Below, piece after piece: positions 1 to 13,000 of a stretch of 64,000 nucleotides of DNA. Within the stretch, counting starts at the first letter, position 1. Each line of letters begins with the position of its first letter. The notes beneath the pieces were generated by a model that saw nothing but the letters and a program-made list of their open reading frames with translations, ran no database searches and was not told the origin of the DNA. The stretch comes from Eopsaltria australis (Eukaryota > Chordata > Aves > Passeriformes > Petroicidae), in assembly GCA_034509425.1 (NCBI GenBank), contig JAVTVJ010000371.1, positions 1,364,001 through 1,428,000 of the forward strand. The letters are read 5' to 3'. Made by a program: the position numbers and the translations under genes.

Positions 1-3000
1 GATACCATGTCCTACCCCAGAAGCAGCTGAGGCCAGTAGCCTGAAATAAAGTAATTTCAAATGCCTGGGATGCTTCACTGGGGAAGGACTGAATAGAAAC
101 AGGATTCCTGAGGGCCACAGCTGGCAAAGACAAACTATTAGTACATTTCTTTCATCCATGATCTTGAACTCCACCTCTGCCTCAGTCTCATGTTTCTTGT
201 CTTTTGTATCTGAAATTATGCTGAAAGCACCCTACTGGAAATACACTTTGCAGTTGCACAACTTGGGATCTGGCAAGGACTCAAATGAATGTCATCCCAC
301 TGGGAGAAGAGGATAATGATGTCACTGGAATAGCAAAGCAGCCTTTTAGCTCTGCCATGCTGTAGGTGTAGGTGAGAGGTTTCAGTCTGACCTCCTTGGA
401 AAGTTGTTCTCTCCCATCCCCTGCCAGACCCAGGGCTGATAGGCACAGGGCCAACCCTGTGGCTCACTGTGCCCTGGGCTTTGGCTAGCAGGGGAAGGAG
501 ATAAACCTATACAGGGCTGCAAAGCCCAGGTAACAGGGCAGCTCCTCTGGAGTCAGAGAGTCAGGCATGTAGCAGTCCACGATCCATAGTAGCTGTCTTG
601 GTTAGTGTAGGAGGTATGTGGGATGTGAGAGCAATAAGGCCAGTGAGAAGAGAGATCTCCCTTCAGTCAATGGTTTTCATCTTTGTCCAGGGATTAACAG
701 TTTTATCATATTCACTAATGGTTTTGCAGGAATCAGGCATGGTGACTGGACCCTTAAGGCCTCGTAGTTATGTCTAAATTGTCTTTCCAGTCTCCCAGTC
801 TTGCTGCTGTTTGAGATTAGCCGTAGTCCTTGGGGAGAAGCAGTCAAAGCTACAGCATCTAAGTGTTATACATTTCTCTGAAGGAGTACCAGTCTATTTT
901 CATGTTGCTGTGGCTACGGTGTAATGCTGGCATACCCAAGATCTCCTTAAACCAGCTAGTTCAGGTATTAGCAGTTAGGTTGTCACAGCAACACAGGACT
1001 TACTGCAAGCTGCAAAACTTGTCTAAGGAACAGGATGGATGAGCCTGTGTGGAGCTCTGCACTACCCTGGCTAGTTTAAATGCACTTCCAATTTGTTTCT
1101 ACCTCCTTATGCTGAAGTAGGCTGAAAAGCTTACCCAGATGCTGAATAACAGTGTTGAGTTGCAAGACACAGATGAGTGGTTGCAGCCTGCTGGTGCCTG
1201 CATCGTCTCTGCACATAACCATCACCTGCTCTCTGACACGATGAGGCAAACATGAAAGCCCACTTTCCATACTGTGTCATTTAATGCACTTGGGAAAGCG
1301 TAGACATAATGCTCAGCTGTGCGCCTGTGATTGGTACAACAACCATTTTGTCCCTGGGCATGGTCAGGAGCACAAAAACTCTTTGTGCAGAATTCTATGT
1401 ATTAATCCCATTTACATATTCATTTACAGCCTTTTTCATCCCCTGCAGAAGCATCCTGGCCCCAAGTGCCCCTCCTATCTCACTTCCTTCTGTATACAGA
1501 CCCATCCACATCTCTGCACAGCTGTGTGGGGTGGCTCTTTTCCTGATGATTTGGGGCTGCTCACTCCTTGGCCACCATACCCACTTAAGGAATGATGGGC
1601 ACTAGTGTTAGGGTGAGGGATCTGTGCTCACTGGGGACCCAGTGGGACACAGTGGGTACCACCTCTGGAAGTGGACATCAGATGGGTTCCCTGGTTGAGC
1701 ATCACTCCCACGTGTGCTTGATCCTGTCTTTTGCTGTGGAAACGATCACTTCCAGTCTGTTTCCCAGGAATTGCTGCTACTATGGCCACTCTTCTTTCTC
1801 CCTCTCCACAGGCATGATGTTTCCAGTGGCACATCTGCACATTGCAGTGGCTTCTTCTTCCTTCTTCCTGCCACACTTTTATTGGACATGTTTGCAGGTT
1901 GTTCCCTCTCTCTGATCTCCTGGTCGGGAGCCTTTCCCCCGATGGCACATCCGGGTTGCAATGGCCAAAGGAGTGGTTCCCTCTTCCCACAGAGGAGTAA
2001 ATGCTTCTATCTTTCCCAGTCAGCTTGTTTTCTTTGTCTTGTGACCTGAGCCAGTGTTGGAAACCAGGTGCACACAGCAAAGAGGCCGGTGGCTCTTCTT
2101 CCAAGTAGGTTTTTTGAATGCTTCCAAATGGGACTAATAATAGAACAGTGTCCTTTCATCAATATGCAGCTGAGCTCTTACTTGCCCAAGGGCTGCTAAA
2201 TTATTGGGGTGAAGCATGGTCTGTCCTGTAGATTAAGTGAAGGTTTATAAGCTGAGCATTATCTCTCTGCAGCAGGCCAGCGTGAGGCACAGGCTCTGGT
2301 TTGGTCCCATTTAAGACTTTAATGCACGATTGAAGTCTAAAAAACACGGGGAATGCCTGCTCTTTGTTATAAAGGCTGAATTCCCCCCAATAGTCAGAGA
2401 AATAATAATAGTCAGCTGAAATTGGAAAGAGTGATATTAATCTGCCTATTAATCCTTCAGTGAAACCATGAGTGGAGAGCAAAGGCAGGGCGTTTGTGAG
2501 GAGTACATCCTGTGAATATCTGTGTGTCTGACAGCACGGAACTGCGGCGGGGTGGGCAGCAATCCTATTCTCTGCTGGCAATCCCGAGCCAAAAAGCTAT
2601 AAAAGACAAAGCACTTGGTGTCATTAGAGTCACACACCTGTGAAACAAGGTGTCATTAAAAAGAAACACCGACTTGAAGACAGAGGTGGATTTGGAAAGA
2701 CTGTGAAAATCTCCCTCAGGAGAGTGTTTTGAAAACGAGTAGGGGAAAAAAATTGGTATATTTCAAAATGAATGGGAAAATAAATCATGGGAATAGAGAC
2801 AACCCAGCTGGCGAAAGCCTTTCCACACAGCCAAGATGCTCTCAGCATTGCTGACAGAGATGATGAGGTGCTTTAAATTTCTTTTACAAACCTCTGGCTG
2901 GAGGTTTGGCTGGAGACCTATGTCTGTCCAGCCTTAGGATGAAATTAGGGCCACCTGGCTCCAAACCCATACCAAATGGAAAGGCTATTTTGAAATTTGT

Positions 3001-3125
3001 CACTGATTAGCAGGTGGGGAAAGTGGGATATTCTCAATAAAATTAGAGCATCTGCTACACCTGAAGAAATCTTAACTTATCTCCTCCTTTTCTCCTCTGC
3101 CCTCCTCCCTTGTTCTTATTCAAAG
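1..3125 (+). other. GAP43: GAP43 intron 1, 3' part (partial)
   Basis: This stretch ends in a strong splice acceptor immediately before GAP43 exon 2. No coding exon was found in it. The first GAP43 exon encodes about ten residues beginning MLCC, with the palmitoylated cysteines, and no matching segment with a splice donor is visible, so exon 1 must lie upstream of the window. The open frames here are short, overlap on both strands and resemble no known family. The segment around 2395-2640 is AT-rich with several ATTAAT/TAAT motifs and looks like possible conserved noncoding DNA, but that is only an impression. Confidence 0.85.
3078..3125 (+). promoter_or_regulatory. GAP43: Splice acceptor and polypyrimidine tract of GAP43 exon 2
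   Basis: A long C/T-rich run (TCTCCTCCTTTTCTCCTCTG and onward) is followed by TTATTCAAAG and then the first exon codon GTT (Val). The AG at 3124-3125 keeps the GAP43 reading frame in phase 0, as expected after an exon 1 ending in a complete Gln codon. Confidence 0.93.
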
Positions 3126-3753
3126 GTTGAAAAAAATGAGGACGGAGACCAAAAGATCGAGCAAGATGGCATCAAACCAGAAGATAAAGCTCATAAGGCA
3201 GCCACCAAAATCCAGGCCAGCTTCCGCGGACACATAACAAGGAAAAAGCTCAAGGGGGAGAAGAAGGGAGATGCCCCAGCATCTGAGACTGATGCCGCCG
3301 ACAAGAAGGAGGAAGGCTCTGCCGGCGGAGCGGCCGAGAACAAAGAAAGCGAGGCTCCTGCTGCCACAGAAGCGGCCGCCGCTGACAGTGCCCAGCAGGA
3401 GGAGGGCAGCAAAGACAGCAGCGCGCCAGCGGAGGAGAAAAAAGGAGATGGAGCCGCCGATACGGGCTCAGAGCAGCCAGCCCCACAGGCTGCCACTCCT
3501 GCTGCCTCCTCAGAGGAAAAGCCCGCTGCTGCCGCTGCCCCCGAAAGGGAAAGTGCCACTAAAGCTTCCACTGATAACTCGCCGTCCTTGAAGGCTGACG
3601 AAGCCCAAGACAAAGAGGAGCCTAAACAAGCCGACGTGCCTGCTGCTGACACCACTGCCACCACCACCCCTGCCGCAGAGGATGCTACTGCCAAGGCAAC
3701 AGCGCAACCCCAAATGGAGACAGTGGAGAGCAGCCAAACCGAAGAGAAGACAG
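3126..3753 (+). CDS. GAP43: GAP43 (neuromodulin) coding exon 2
   Basis: This exon encodes residues 11 to about 219 of neuromodulin (GAP-43), a palmitoylated protein on the inner face of growth-cone and presynaptic membranes that binds calmodulin and is regulated by protein kinase C. The exon begins [20 protein letters not shown]. The IQ motif, [11 protein letters not shown], lies at residues 39-49 (bases 3210-3242). Ser42 within it corresponds to the mammalian PKC site Ser41, shifted by one extra N-terminal residue. The remainder is disordered, rich in Ala, Glu, Lys and Pro, with no predicted fold. The exon is 628 nt (209 codons plus one base) and ends at a consensus donor, ACA-G/GTGAGT. Together with ten residues from exon 1 and the last exon, the protein would be 248 residues, close to known bird GAP43. 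Intron retention would add only Gly-Glu before a stop at 3759-3761. The identification is very secure. Confidence 0.98.
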
Positions 3754-5670
3754 GTGAGTGAATGCCTCACTAGGGAACGGGCCTCTCCACAAAGGGATAC
3801 CTCCCTTGGTCTCCTGGGAGCAAGAGCTGGTGTGGGGATCAGATCAAGAGTTAACAAGGGAATCCCCATGCTAGTTTTTAGGGATGGGGGAGATTAATTT
3901 CTTGTTTAACACCATTTTTCCTGCTTCCAATCAGCTTTTGGAAATACTGCAGCTCCTGCTGACGTTCCTGTTCCTCTAGATGGAGGTGCCATCAGCCCTT
4001 TTTGCCATGGTGGCAGGAAAGTGTCTGCCAGGCTTGGAGGGAGAGCTCCCCAAGCTCTGCATATGCTGAAGATAGTGATAAACCTTCTTAGGTCACACTA
4101 GCACAAACAGCTTCAGTGGGGCAACTTGGCCAGGTCCCTGGAGGCTTCCAGCTTTAGCTGAAAATGTCACAACACAAAAGCTCTCTCATACTGCAGGAGA
4201 CCTTGCTGGTGCTATGTTCATGGAATCAAAAGGGTCTTTTGTCCATCTGCTTGTGTAGGGATGAGATTCTCGGTACAACCACATCCTAGTCAGGAACATC
4301 TTATTATCAGCAGTGCTTATAGTTTCATCCACACCTATACTTGTAGGGTCTCCACTTGGAGTACCTCATGCCAGGCAAGCTTGCATGAAGCTTTTAGTTG
4401 TGTCAGCTGATTCAGACATGGATAGTAAGAGAATCAGGTAGGTAAAGGAAAGATTAAGGGCCCTGACAGCTCAGTGAGTGAGGACACGAGAGGGTTGAAT
4501 ACCAAAGTCACTCTGGGAGGTGTTTTCAATGCCTTACTGTTGACTGAATGCAAGTCTGCTTAACCAGTTCCCCTGGGAAGAGGTGAAGAGTTTTGAGAGG
4601 CAAAACTGGATATTTTTTGACAAATGTATAAAGTTTACAAACAAAGAGCTGAAGAGCTGATTATAAATTGTGATACTGAGCTGAGTAGAAAATACATCAA
4701 AGCTTAAGGGTATTTTTCTCTCTTGTTCTTTACCTTTCTTATTTTATCAAAGAAATAGAACATAAACAAAAAAAGGTAACATTGGAGGTAGGCTATTACT
4801 CAGTTAAGAGGCAGTACCAAGCAAAACTGGCCTCCACATTCATTAAATACTCCATTGTACAGGGCATCCTGCATTTATTAGCTTGTTGGAGGAAAATGTT
4901 GCATATCACTCTGATGTTTATAAACAGCCTGATGTAAATTTTAGAGAGTCTCAGCATCCAGTCCTGTACCTACAGATGTTTCTCCATAATTTCATTTGGT
5001 CCACTACTTCTCCTCCACAAATTGCAACTCTCACTCTCCAATTAGGCGTCCCAGCTTCACAGCTAATGGGGGCCTTCAGGCAACTCTATTCCTGCTCAAC
5101 AAAAGTGGACAGATAGGGAAGAACAAATATGCAAAAGGACAGATTAAATACTGGGAGAGGAACTCATGCAGGGCATTTGTGATTTCAGGTATGGGCAAGG
5201 GGAGCAGCCTTCAAGAGCATGAGTCTGATTGTACACAACTACAAAGGGTGGCTGGTTTTACTTCTGCTTATTTAGAAGTTTCTAGAAATAAATCTTGAAA
5301 CTGAATTGCCCACATTTGCTTTTGTTGTCCAGGTCTCCAGCCATTTGTTCTTCATATGATGAGTTATGTGGCAACATAAATGTCACATGATTAGTGAAAT
5401 ATAATGTGCTATGTTGCATACTGTACTTGTGTTGGTTTTATACTTGGGCAAAGGTATAAACAACAATGGCAAGAATAGGGCAGGGTGAATGATTGTGCTT
5501 TGAATTGACATTCTGTTTTTATTCAGATTAATCTGCTCTAATGGATAAAGCTAGTGCATTTATAGTAGCAAGCTATTTGATTTCAATTTTCATTTATTTT
5601 ACCTGTTTTGAGTTATCACTCATATTCTGAATAATTTTCACATATCTTCCCCATGCTCTTGTTGGTTTTA

Positions 5671-5721
5671 ACATCATTTGAAGTGGCCAGCCATTCGTGG
5701 ACACATCATTTGAAGTGGTCA
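5671..5721. repeat. Direct repeat pair, 19 bp, period 32
   Basis: The sequence ACATCATTTGAAGTGGCCA at 5671-5689 recurs at 5703-5721 with a single C-to-T change, separated by 13 bases. It lies in an AT-rich part of GAP43 intron 2. It is a local duplication of unknown meaning. Confidence 0.9.
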
Positions 5722-8700
5722 TTTAAAATGCACAGTTTAATATGCATTTGCACATGATACTATTACTTATGTAAATATCTAGCCAACAGAGGAGGCTGGA
5801 AAATCTACAATCAAATGTATATTTAAAAATGAGTTTTCAGTGATCGAGTGTTCAAGACCAGTATGTGCATCCATTTATACTTATTCAGTATGCATGCAGC
5901 AACACTCAAGCTTAGCAATGTTTGCAGAAAGCAAACATGGAAGGTGCGTGGCCAGAGTCAAGCTGATAGCCTCTTTAAAATGTTAATGAATATAGATTTT
6001 TCTTGAATTCCTATTCCAGTATGATATCAGCCTTCCAGTCACAAACCCGAACAGCTGGCTAAGTGACCCCAGAGTCATCCAAGACAGAAATGCTAAAAAG
6101 ATTAAATAGGTCTCCTTGTCCATCTCTCTGAGGATTCCAGGCTGTGCTCTGCAATACACTCTATAGCACAACGTCCACGATAGTAGGAAGCTGCTTCCTT
6201 CTTAAAGAATATTCCTCTGAAGAGCATCATCACAGTACAAAAGTACTCACAGACAGGAAATACTTCCTGACAGAAAGCCTGTGTTTTCTTTTGACCATCT
6301 TTGTCCAATTACTCTCTGTTGTATCTTTAAACCTCTCTGTCTCAGCACTTACTCTTTCCATAGACTTAAACACATTTGTCAGGTCTCAACCTTTCTCCCA
6401 GTCTTCCCCCAGCAAACACAGCACTGATGGTAGCTGGCATGGCTGCAATGGTCATTCATGAAAGAAGGGACATCTGCCACTTCAGTGCTCCTCCAGCCCA
6501 GGGACAGATCCTCTTTCAGCTTCATCTGTCCCCTTGGCCTTCAAAGGTCACCTCTGATCGTTTCTGTGATTGAAGACTGGCACAGTAGTGTGCAGTGTCA
6601 GGCTGCCAAAAATAAATCAAATTGGCTCCTGGCCAGTGTCATTGGTTGGCTAGTTGCCATGGCATGCTTGGCTGCTGCTACCCTGAGGCGTGCCGACCGT
6701 GCTGCTTTGGGGTGGTGGATGTTCATCTGCCTTGAATTACTACAATGGCTGTATGGTGCTGTCTGTGGATACCTTCCCTAGTGAAAGCACAAGCAAAAGA
6801 CAAGGGTATTTAATTCATACCCAGGAGAGATTTTTGCCTTTATCTATGGTCAGGACAGAAAGTGGGGAAAGGAATAACTAAGCAGACAAAGACAAGTGCA
6901 CAGTTTTTAATGCTTAATATTTCTGGAGTGGGGGAGAGACAGAGTGGTTCTTTGTGCCAGTGAGTAGCTCCCCTGACAGCCCTCACCTCTCCTTGTTACT
7001 CAGTTCTACATGCTCTGTCTGTTTGTTGGTAATGGCCTAGGAAACGGCTTCAAACAACTGTCCTGTATCCAAGAACAGTTGGTCTAGAACCCAGGCATTC
7101 CCAGTTGTACAGTAGGGCAGTTCCTAAGCAATCCTCAGTCTGTCTAAAAGTAGATGGAAAAAAGAGATGGTTTCCAACCTGGGTAAGGTGTGAAATGAGT
7201 CAGTGGGCTTTGTTCAGTGGCAATGAAGGAGTGATGTAAGAAGGACAGTCTCTCAAACCTCTTAATGTCTTTTGGTGGATGACAGGAATGACAAGAAGTT
7301 ATCATCTGAGCATCCTTGTCAAGACTTAGGTTTATAGGTTTTCTTCTTGTGATCCAGGTTTTGCCTCTTTGGTGTTGGTATTATGCTTAGAGAGGCTCCC
7401 TTAGATGCCAACCTACTCAACAGGACAAAATCCAAAAGTGGTGGGGGGAATTTATACATTACATATTGATGAGGAAGTGAGACTCTTTCTAATCTTGGCT
7501 GCATTGGCTTAAATCCAGAGAGTCTCCATGAAGGTTACTGGAAAGAGTCTGTTAGTGCAGCTTTGAAAGGAGACCAGCTCCAGCACAGCAGACTAAGGAA
7601 GAAGATGGGCTAATGGGCTACAGTGTCCTTCCCAGGGAGGAGAGGAGGTGAATGTCACACAGTGTTAGATTCGATTTGTACTTTCACAAGTTTTCAAGTC
7701 TCACCTCCAAATTTGGTTGGCTCTCACATCAAAGCACTCTCAGATTGTCAGGTAAGAATACAAAGCCCAGAAATGTGAAAGAGTAAATTATGCCCAAGGA
7801 AACAAAATAGATCTTCTTTTGTTAGGAAATGAAGAATGCTTTTTCCCACTTCATGAAATAGCTTTACGGTGGAGAAGCTTCACAGCTGAAATGAAAAATC
7901 AGCCAGGTGACAAGTGCTTTGCATGTAAGCAGGCCAGCAGTTCCCCCAGGGCCCTGTATCCTGCAAGGAAGGAGCACTGGGAGGCATCATCTTCACTTCC
8001 TCAGAGGGAGCAAGTCCCTGTGGATTCTTTTTTATGGTTTACAGTTGAATCACTTCTTTGTTTTCAGTTCAATCCCTATATTGACAATAGGGGACAATAC
8101 TTGGTGCACTTTGGGAGCATTGGCTATATAAAGATTTGGAAAGGGAGACTGTCTATTGTCTTGTGCCTGCCAGAACGTGCAGCCTGCACTATGCAAGAGG
8201 ATTGCAGCTGTGTGACTTGGAATTTCAGTCTTGGCCCATGAGTAGCTGGCATGAGGCAGAACAACCTCGCTGCCATTCCTGTTTCAAGGGAGCTTATCTC
8301 TGCTGCTACACCTGGCAGCCAAGGAAAGTGATGCAAATACAGTGGTCTTCCCATGACTGCCCCAGAGGGAGCAACTCTAAGCAAGCATGGCAGCATTTTC
8401 TTGTCTGTAGTACTACTCTAGCAACAAAGTAAGACTATATAAATGCAGTTTAGGTTGTCTGACACATGCTGAAGTATGAAGTATGTGTCTAGTCCTCAGT
8501 TGCTCTGAAATTTTAATCTTTGCATTGTGTCTACATGGGTATGAACATCTCCAATGTATTTCATAGCTGGGTCTGCATTGGTGCAAATAGCCATGCGAGG
8601 GGCAGGGTGAGAAAAGTAGAATGTCACAATTGTCCTACACACAACCTGGCACAGGTGCAGGATTTCCTTCTCTATTGCAGTGCAATACTGTCTCTTGTCC

Positions 8701-9987
8701 CGTGCGTGCCTCAGGTCTGCTGTTTCCTAATGGGATGCAGCTTGCCCTGTAGAGGTGGGAACTGCACTAGTGGGCCAGTGGTGAAGCGTTACTTGACCGC
8801 TTTTAATAAAGTCATAGGTAACATTAAGCATATTTACTGATGACAAGGTGGGGGCCAACTCTGGAAAAGGCCTCTTGAGGACAGCGGGGTAACCACTCCT
8901 TACCTAAGAGGTATCAGTTCTTTTGGAACTGCAGTAAGAAATGCATGGACTCTCAGGCTGGTTGACTGGCTTATTTTGTGAAGACTGCAAATTACAGAAA
9001 AGGTGACAGCAATCTTTACCTCTCCTGGTGTTGGCAACTACAGCTGTTGCTCTTCCAAAGCACACGTAAGGGTGACATTGTTTACGGCAATGCCTGCCGG
9101 TGTCAGTGTGTGTGCCATGTTGTACAGTAGTCACTCATGCTAGCACACACCTCTCTACAGCCAAGACCAGTGGTTGGACTCCACCTAGGTTTTGCTCTAA
9201 ATCACTCTCATTGCAATGTTTTCCACTGTGGCCCACTGCATCTGCATTCAGATCATCTTCAGAAAATGCTCGGTGGGAGGAAGGCTTTCTGTCATAAATG
9301 AGAAACAAAATTTCTGCTGAGAAGGACTTAAATAAATAGCAGACCTGTGGACAGTCTGGACAGACAAACAATGAAATTTAAGTGATGGCTGTTTGTTGAA
9401 GCTGCCAGAAGTGCTCTGCACCACTGTCAGTGTCATCTCTTTACACTAGGATCAAGAAGACTGGACTTTTCAGATAGATATAAGCTTGCAGAGTATCAGC
9501 TGGGATTTACAGCTCCAGGAAGCTCAAATTTAAAAGTAGAAATTCTGACTCTGTGGTACAGATGACTGCCACATGCAGAGGAAAAGGATTTGGAAAGTTC
9601 ACCAGGTCAGCCCAGTCAGATTTGTTAGACATTCCTCAAGAGTTATTTAATAGGTGCATTAATACTGGATTATCAATGTCAGTGCAGTGATCACTTCCAG
9701 TCTCTGTGGAAATTTCATGGACTCTGGCAAGGTGAAGTTGCACTCACAAGAATCCATGCAAATAACTCGTAGAGGAGCACAGAAATTGCCCAGCCAGGTC
9801 AGAGCTAATATCCATTTATTGTACTTCTTGCAGTGGCTAGCACAAAGCACTGCTATGGACAGATCTTGGGTAAGCTGCTTCTCTGCTACTGGGACTTATC
9901 CCTGTCTTTTACTGTCTAAGATTTGGTTTAACAGGTAAAGCATGATGTATTCTCTCTTTTGATGCTAATATAACTGTGGTGTTATAT

Positions 9988-10023
9988 GGCATATATATAT
10001 ATGTATGTGTGTGTGTATGCACA
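9988..10023. repeat. (TA)n/(TG)n microsatellite
   Basis: A run of TA dinucleotides passes into TGTATG and TGTGTG repeats. It is an ordinary compound microsatellite within GAP43 intron 2. Confidence 0.9.
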
Positions 10024-13000
10024 CAAAATGTCTGATTGACTAAGTATCAACAGCTTTCCCAACTCCAACCAACTGTACCATGACCATTAAGTTTGGTGAC
10101 AAATTGGCCACCATTGCCTTAAATACATTTGTGTACTTGTCCTATGTCACAGAAACAGCAAAAGCTTGTGAGAGCCCTACTTCATGCCTTTGATTGTGGT
10201 ATATAATATCATACAGTATGCATTTATGCACAAAGGGCATAGTTTCATAGCCCTTGATGTTCACCTCTTTCCTGATGAAAACATAAGTAATGCTTTCAAA
10301 TGCTTTTTATATTAAATTATTCCCTTGCCTTTTAGGAACTCTCATGCTTTTCTCTGCAAATCTGCTTTTCTCCCTTCAAATCTGCAAATCTATTTTATGA
10401 GATGGAATGACAGGCACTCTTCACAATAGTCCAAAAAAAGCTGTAACTTTTTACATTACTTTTTAAATATTCCAGAAAGACATTATTTCCTCTGTTTTGT
10501 TTCTCATCCCTGTCCTTATGCACACCAAACTCTTTGCTTTTTGCAGACAGCTACCTAATGAGCACTGATGACTGCAGTGGCTCCTTTTATAGACACTACT
10601 GAAATATTTTATTTAGCCATGTGATGATCTGTGAGACTGGGCAATGGCCAAGACAACCAGGGAAAATGTAAGCAGTGACAGAAGGCTTACAGGTCAGGCC
10701 ACTGGCATCAGCTCTGCGGGATAGTTTCTACCTCCAGTTCTGGACCTTCAATAGACCTGTGAAAGACTATATTACACAAGCTCAATTTGAACAGGTTTCT
10801 AGACACAATATTTCTCAAGACTACTTTCATGCTGCAGGCTTGATTTAAAGAAGGACTTCCTCATTTCTTAGCTTTCCTCTCTGGATGTCTTTCAGGCAGA
10901 AAATAGGTAAGATATTAAAAATAATGTGTGTGGGAAACCCAAATGATGGAGACTATTGCTTTGGTTTTGCAGGTTACTAGAACTGTGACTTCTTTCCTAC
11001 TTCTGTATTCCCTGCCAAAGGCTCTCTTTACATATCCTTTAGCTCTAATGGCCCGTACCATGTAAAGAGCCTTCGTTATATCATCACCCAATGTGAATTT
11101 GATCTGTGCAAATGTTTCTTTTTCCTTTCTGTGTCCTTAGCTACATCAGTGTCAGCATGGGACATTGGAACGGAGTGGAAAATCTCAGCTGAAGTCCTGG
11201 CAGTCAGGAGTCCACCTTGGACACCTGCCCTTTGCTAGGCTGTAGTGTAGTCAGGAAAAGAACTATGGAAAGCTGGACAGGGTCCAGGGATGTAAAGGAA
11301 AATGCTGTTCCCCTAATGACCAGAAAAGTGAGACTCAATGCTTCATGCAAATAAGTCTTAGATAAAGGTCATAAGGTCCCAATTATCCAGTGTTCAAAGA
11401 ACGACAGACTTCCCAGCTGTACCTCGAGGCAATAGCAAATGAGTCCTCTTTTCATTATGAAAGAAAGCAGAAGGTGGAAGACACTATTCAAGCTCTCTAT
11501 CTTCCTTCAGCAAAACACAGTAATTGGTAATGCTAGTAATGATCACCGGACATTACCTGTAACCTACAGGGCTTAATGAAGAAGAAAATCTCTTTGACAT
11601 TTGGAAGAGCATCCAAATCCCAATGCTGAAGTGGGTGCAGTGGTACAGAACCAAAGCTGATAATGCACTGCAGGTACAGGGAAAGGGATATTAGAGCAGG
11701 AACAAGAGCTATGACCATTATGCAGGAGCATTCCCCAGTGCTGCTGACTTTGACAAAACTGTCTTAGCAGCTGTGAAAAATGTTTCAAAGACTTTACTTG
11801 ATAACCACTTGAGGATATGGAAGATGGAATAAAGTAAAAGTAATTTAAAGTCAGGATGGTGGCAAGTACTTGTAAATACATCTTTAATGTTCTTAAAAGC
11901 TTGGGGCACACATTGATTTGGAAATGACACAAGCCTCTAAAAGGGAGGTGTGAATGCAACCTTGTGTGGACTAAGTCCATAACTCTCTAGTTTTCAAATG
12001 GATATGGGACTCCATTCTCTTAACTGGTGTGGGCTTAGGGAAAAAAAAGGGTATGTATTCCAGTTTAGACATCCTGTGTTACCTATCCTGCTCATTTAAG
12101 GCTAGGATTTCACCCATGATTGCAGCCTCAGTGTCACGAGCAGTTCAGAATAACCTCCTGTCATTGGTTCTGAAACCAGGGATATGTCACAGAAGACCAA
12201 ACCCTGGGATTGGGTTTGCTCCCCATCAGAAATACTTGTGAGTTGAAGGAGTCTGTCTTAATCTTAGATCTGCTCACGAAAGGTCTCTGTGTTCCTCCCC
12301 CTGGAAGGCACTCAGTGCAATCCTGTAACATTGGTCCTCTGCTTTCCCTTGTTGTCAGAAGGGATGGAAATCCCCCACCTTCATGGGATCTGATTAGAGG
12401 GCTGCTGGGAGTTTATCTGAAGCAAGGCTGCTACAGTTCAGAAGAGCAGCAATTCTGTCTGGCCCTTTCTCTAATTGACAGTCCCTTATTCAACCAGGGA
12501 TTCAGCTGGTGAAAGGAGGTAACTCCTTTATTGCCAAACAGTGAGGAGGCATGAGTGTCACCTTGATCTTACAACTCTGTTCAAACACTGCAAGCAGGTT
12601 TGACACCTGCCTTTAAGCTTATCTTTGGCGATGAAGGTATGTTTCCACAAAGCCATCCCAGCACTGTTGCCATGCCTTTGTTGGGAGACTTACCAGTGTG
12701 GCCAAGCATGGTGCCTGTTTGGACTAAACTTGACCTCTTGTCCGTGACACAACCTCTCCCAAACACAACTGAGGCCCACCAGGGAGGCACAGGGAAGAAA
12801 TGCACAGCACTCCTGTTGAGCAGCAGACTTTGGTCTCCAGAGACACTAACCCAGCACTGTTCACTGCACTCAATAAAGAGACAGAAAATGAGAAAGAAAA
12901 TGGTATTTTGTGCCTCAAGACAGAAACCTTTTTCATTGCTGAAGTCAAATTACTACAAGGAAGATGGATGGAGTCACTAATATTTACGTCAGGGAAGGAG

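Noticed and set aside
1628..2104. 158-codon frame on the - strand in GAP43 intron 1
   Set aside because: No domain, overlaps 107- and 111-codon frames on the + strand, and shows no splice or promoter context. Treated as chance.
1..3125. Search for GAP43 exon 1 (MLCC start)
   Set aside because: No segment with this coding start and a splice donor was seen. The exon must be outside the window.
3191..3694. 167-codon frame on the - strand across GAP43 exon 2
   Set aside because: It is the complement of the Ala/Glu-rich GAP43 coding sequence. GC-rich Ala codons keep the opposite frame open; the Ser/Ala-rich product has no known family.
6180..6560. Possible old, reverse CR1 (TTAAACACATTTGTCAGGTC and CTCCCAGTCTTC words)
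   Set aside because: Only scattered short words resemble CR1 and the order is not convincing. A sensitive repeat search would decide.
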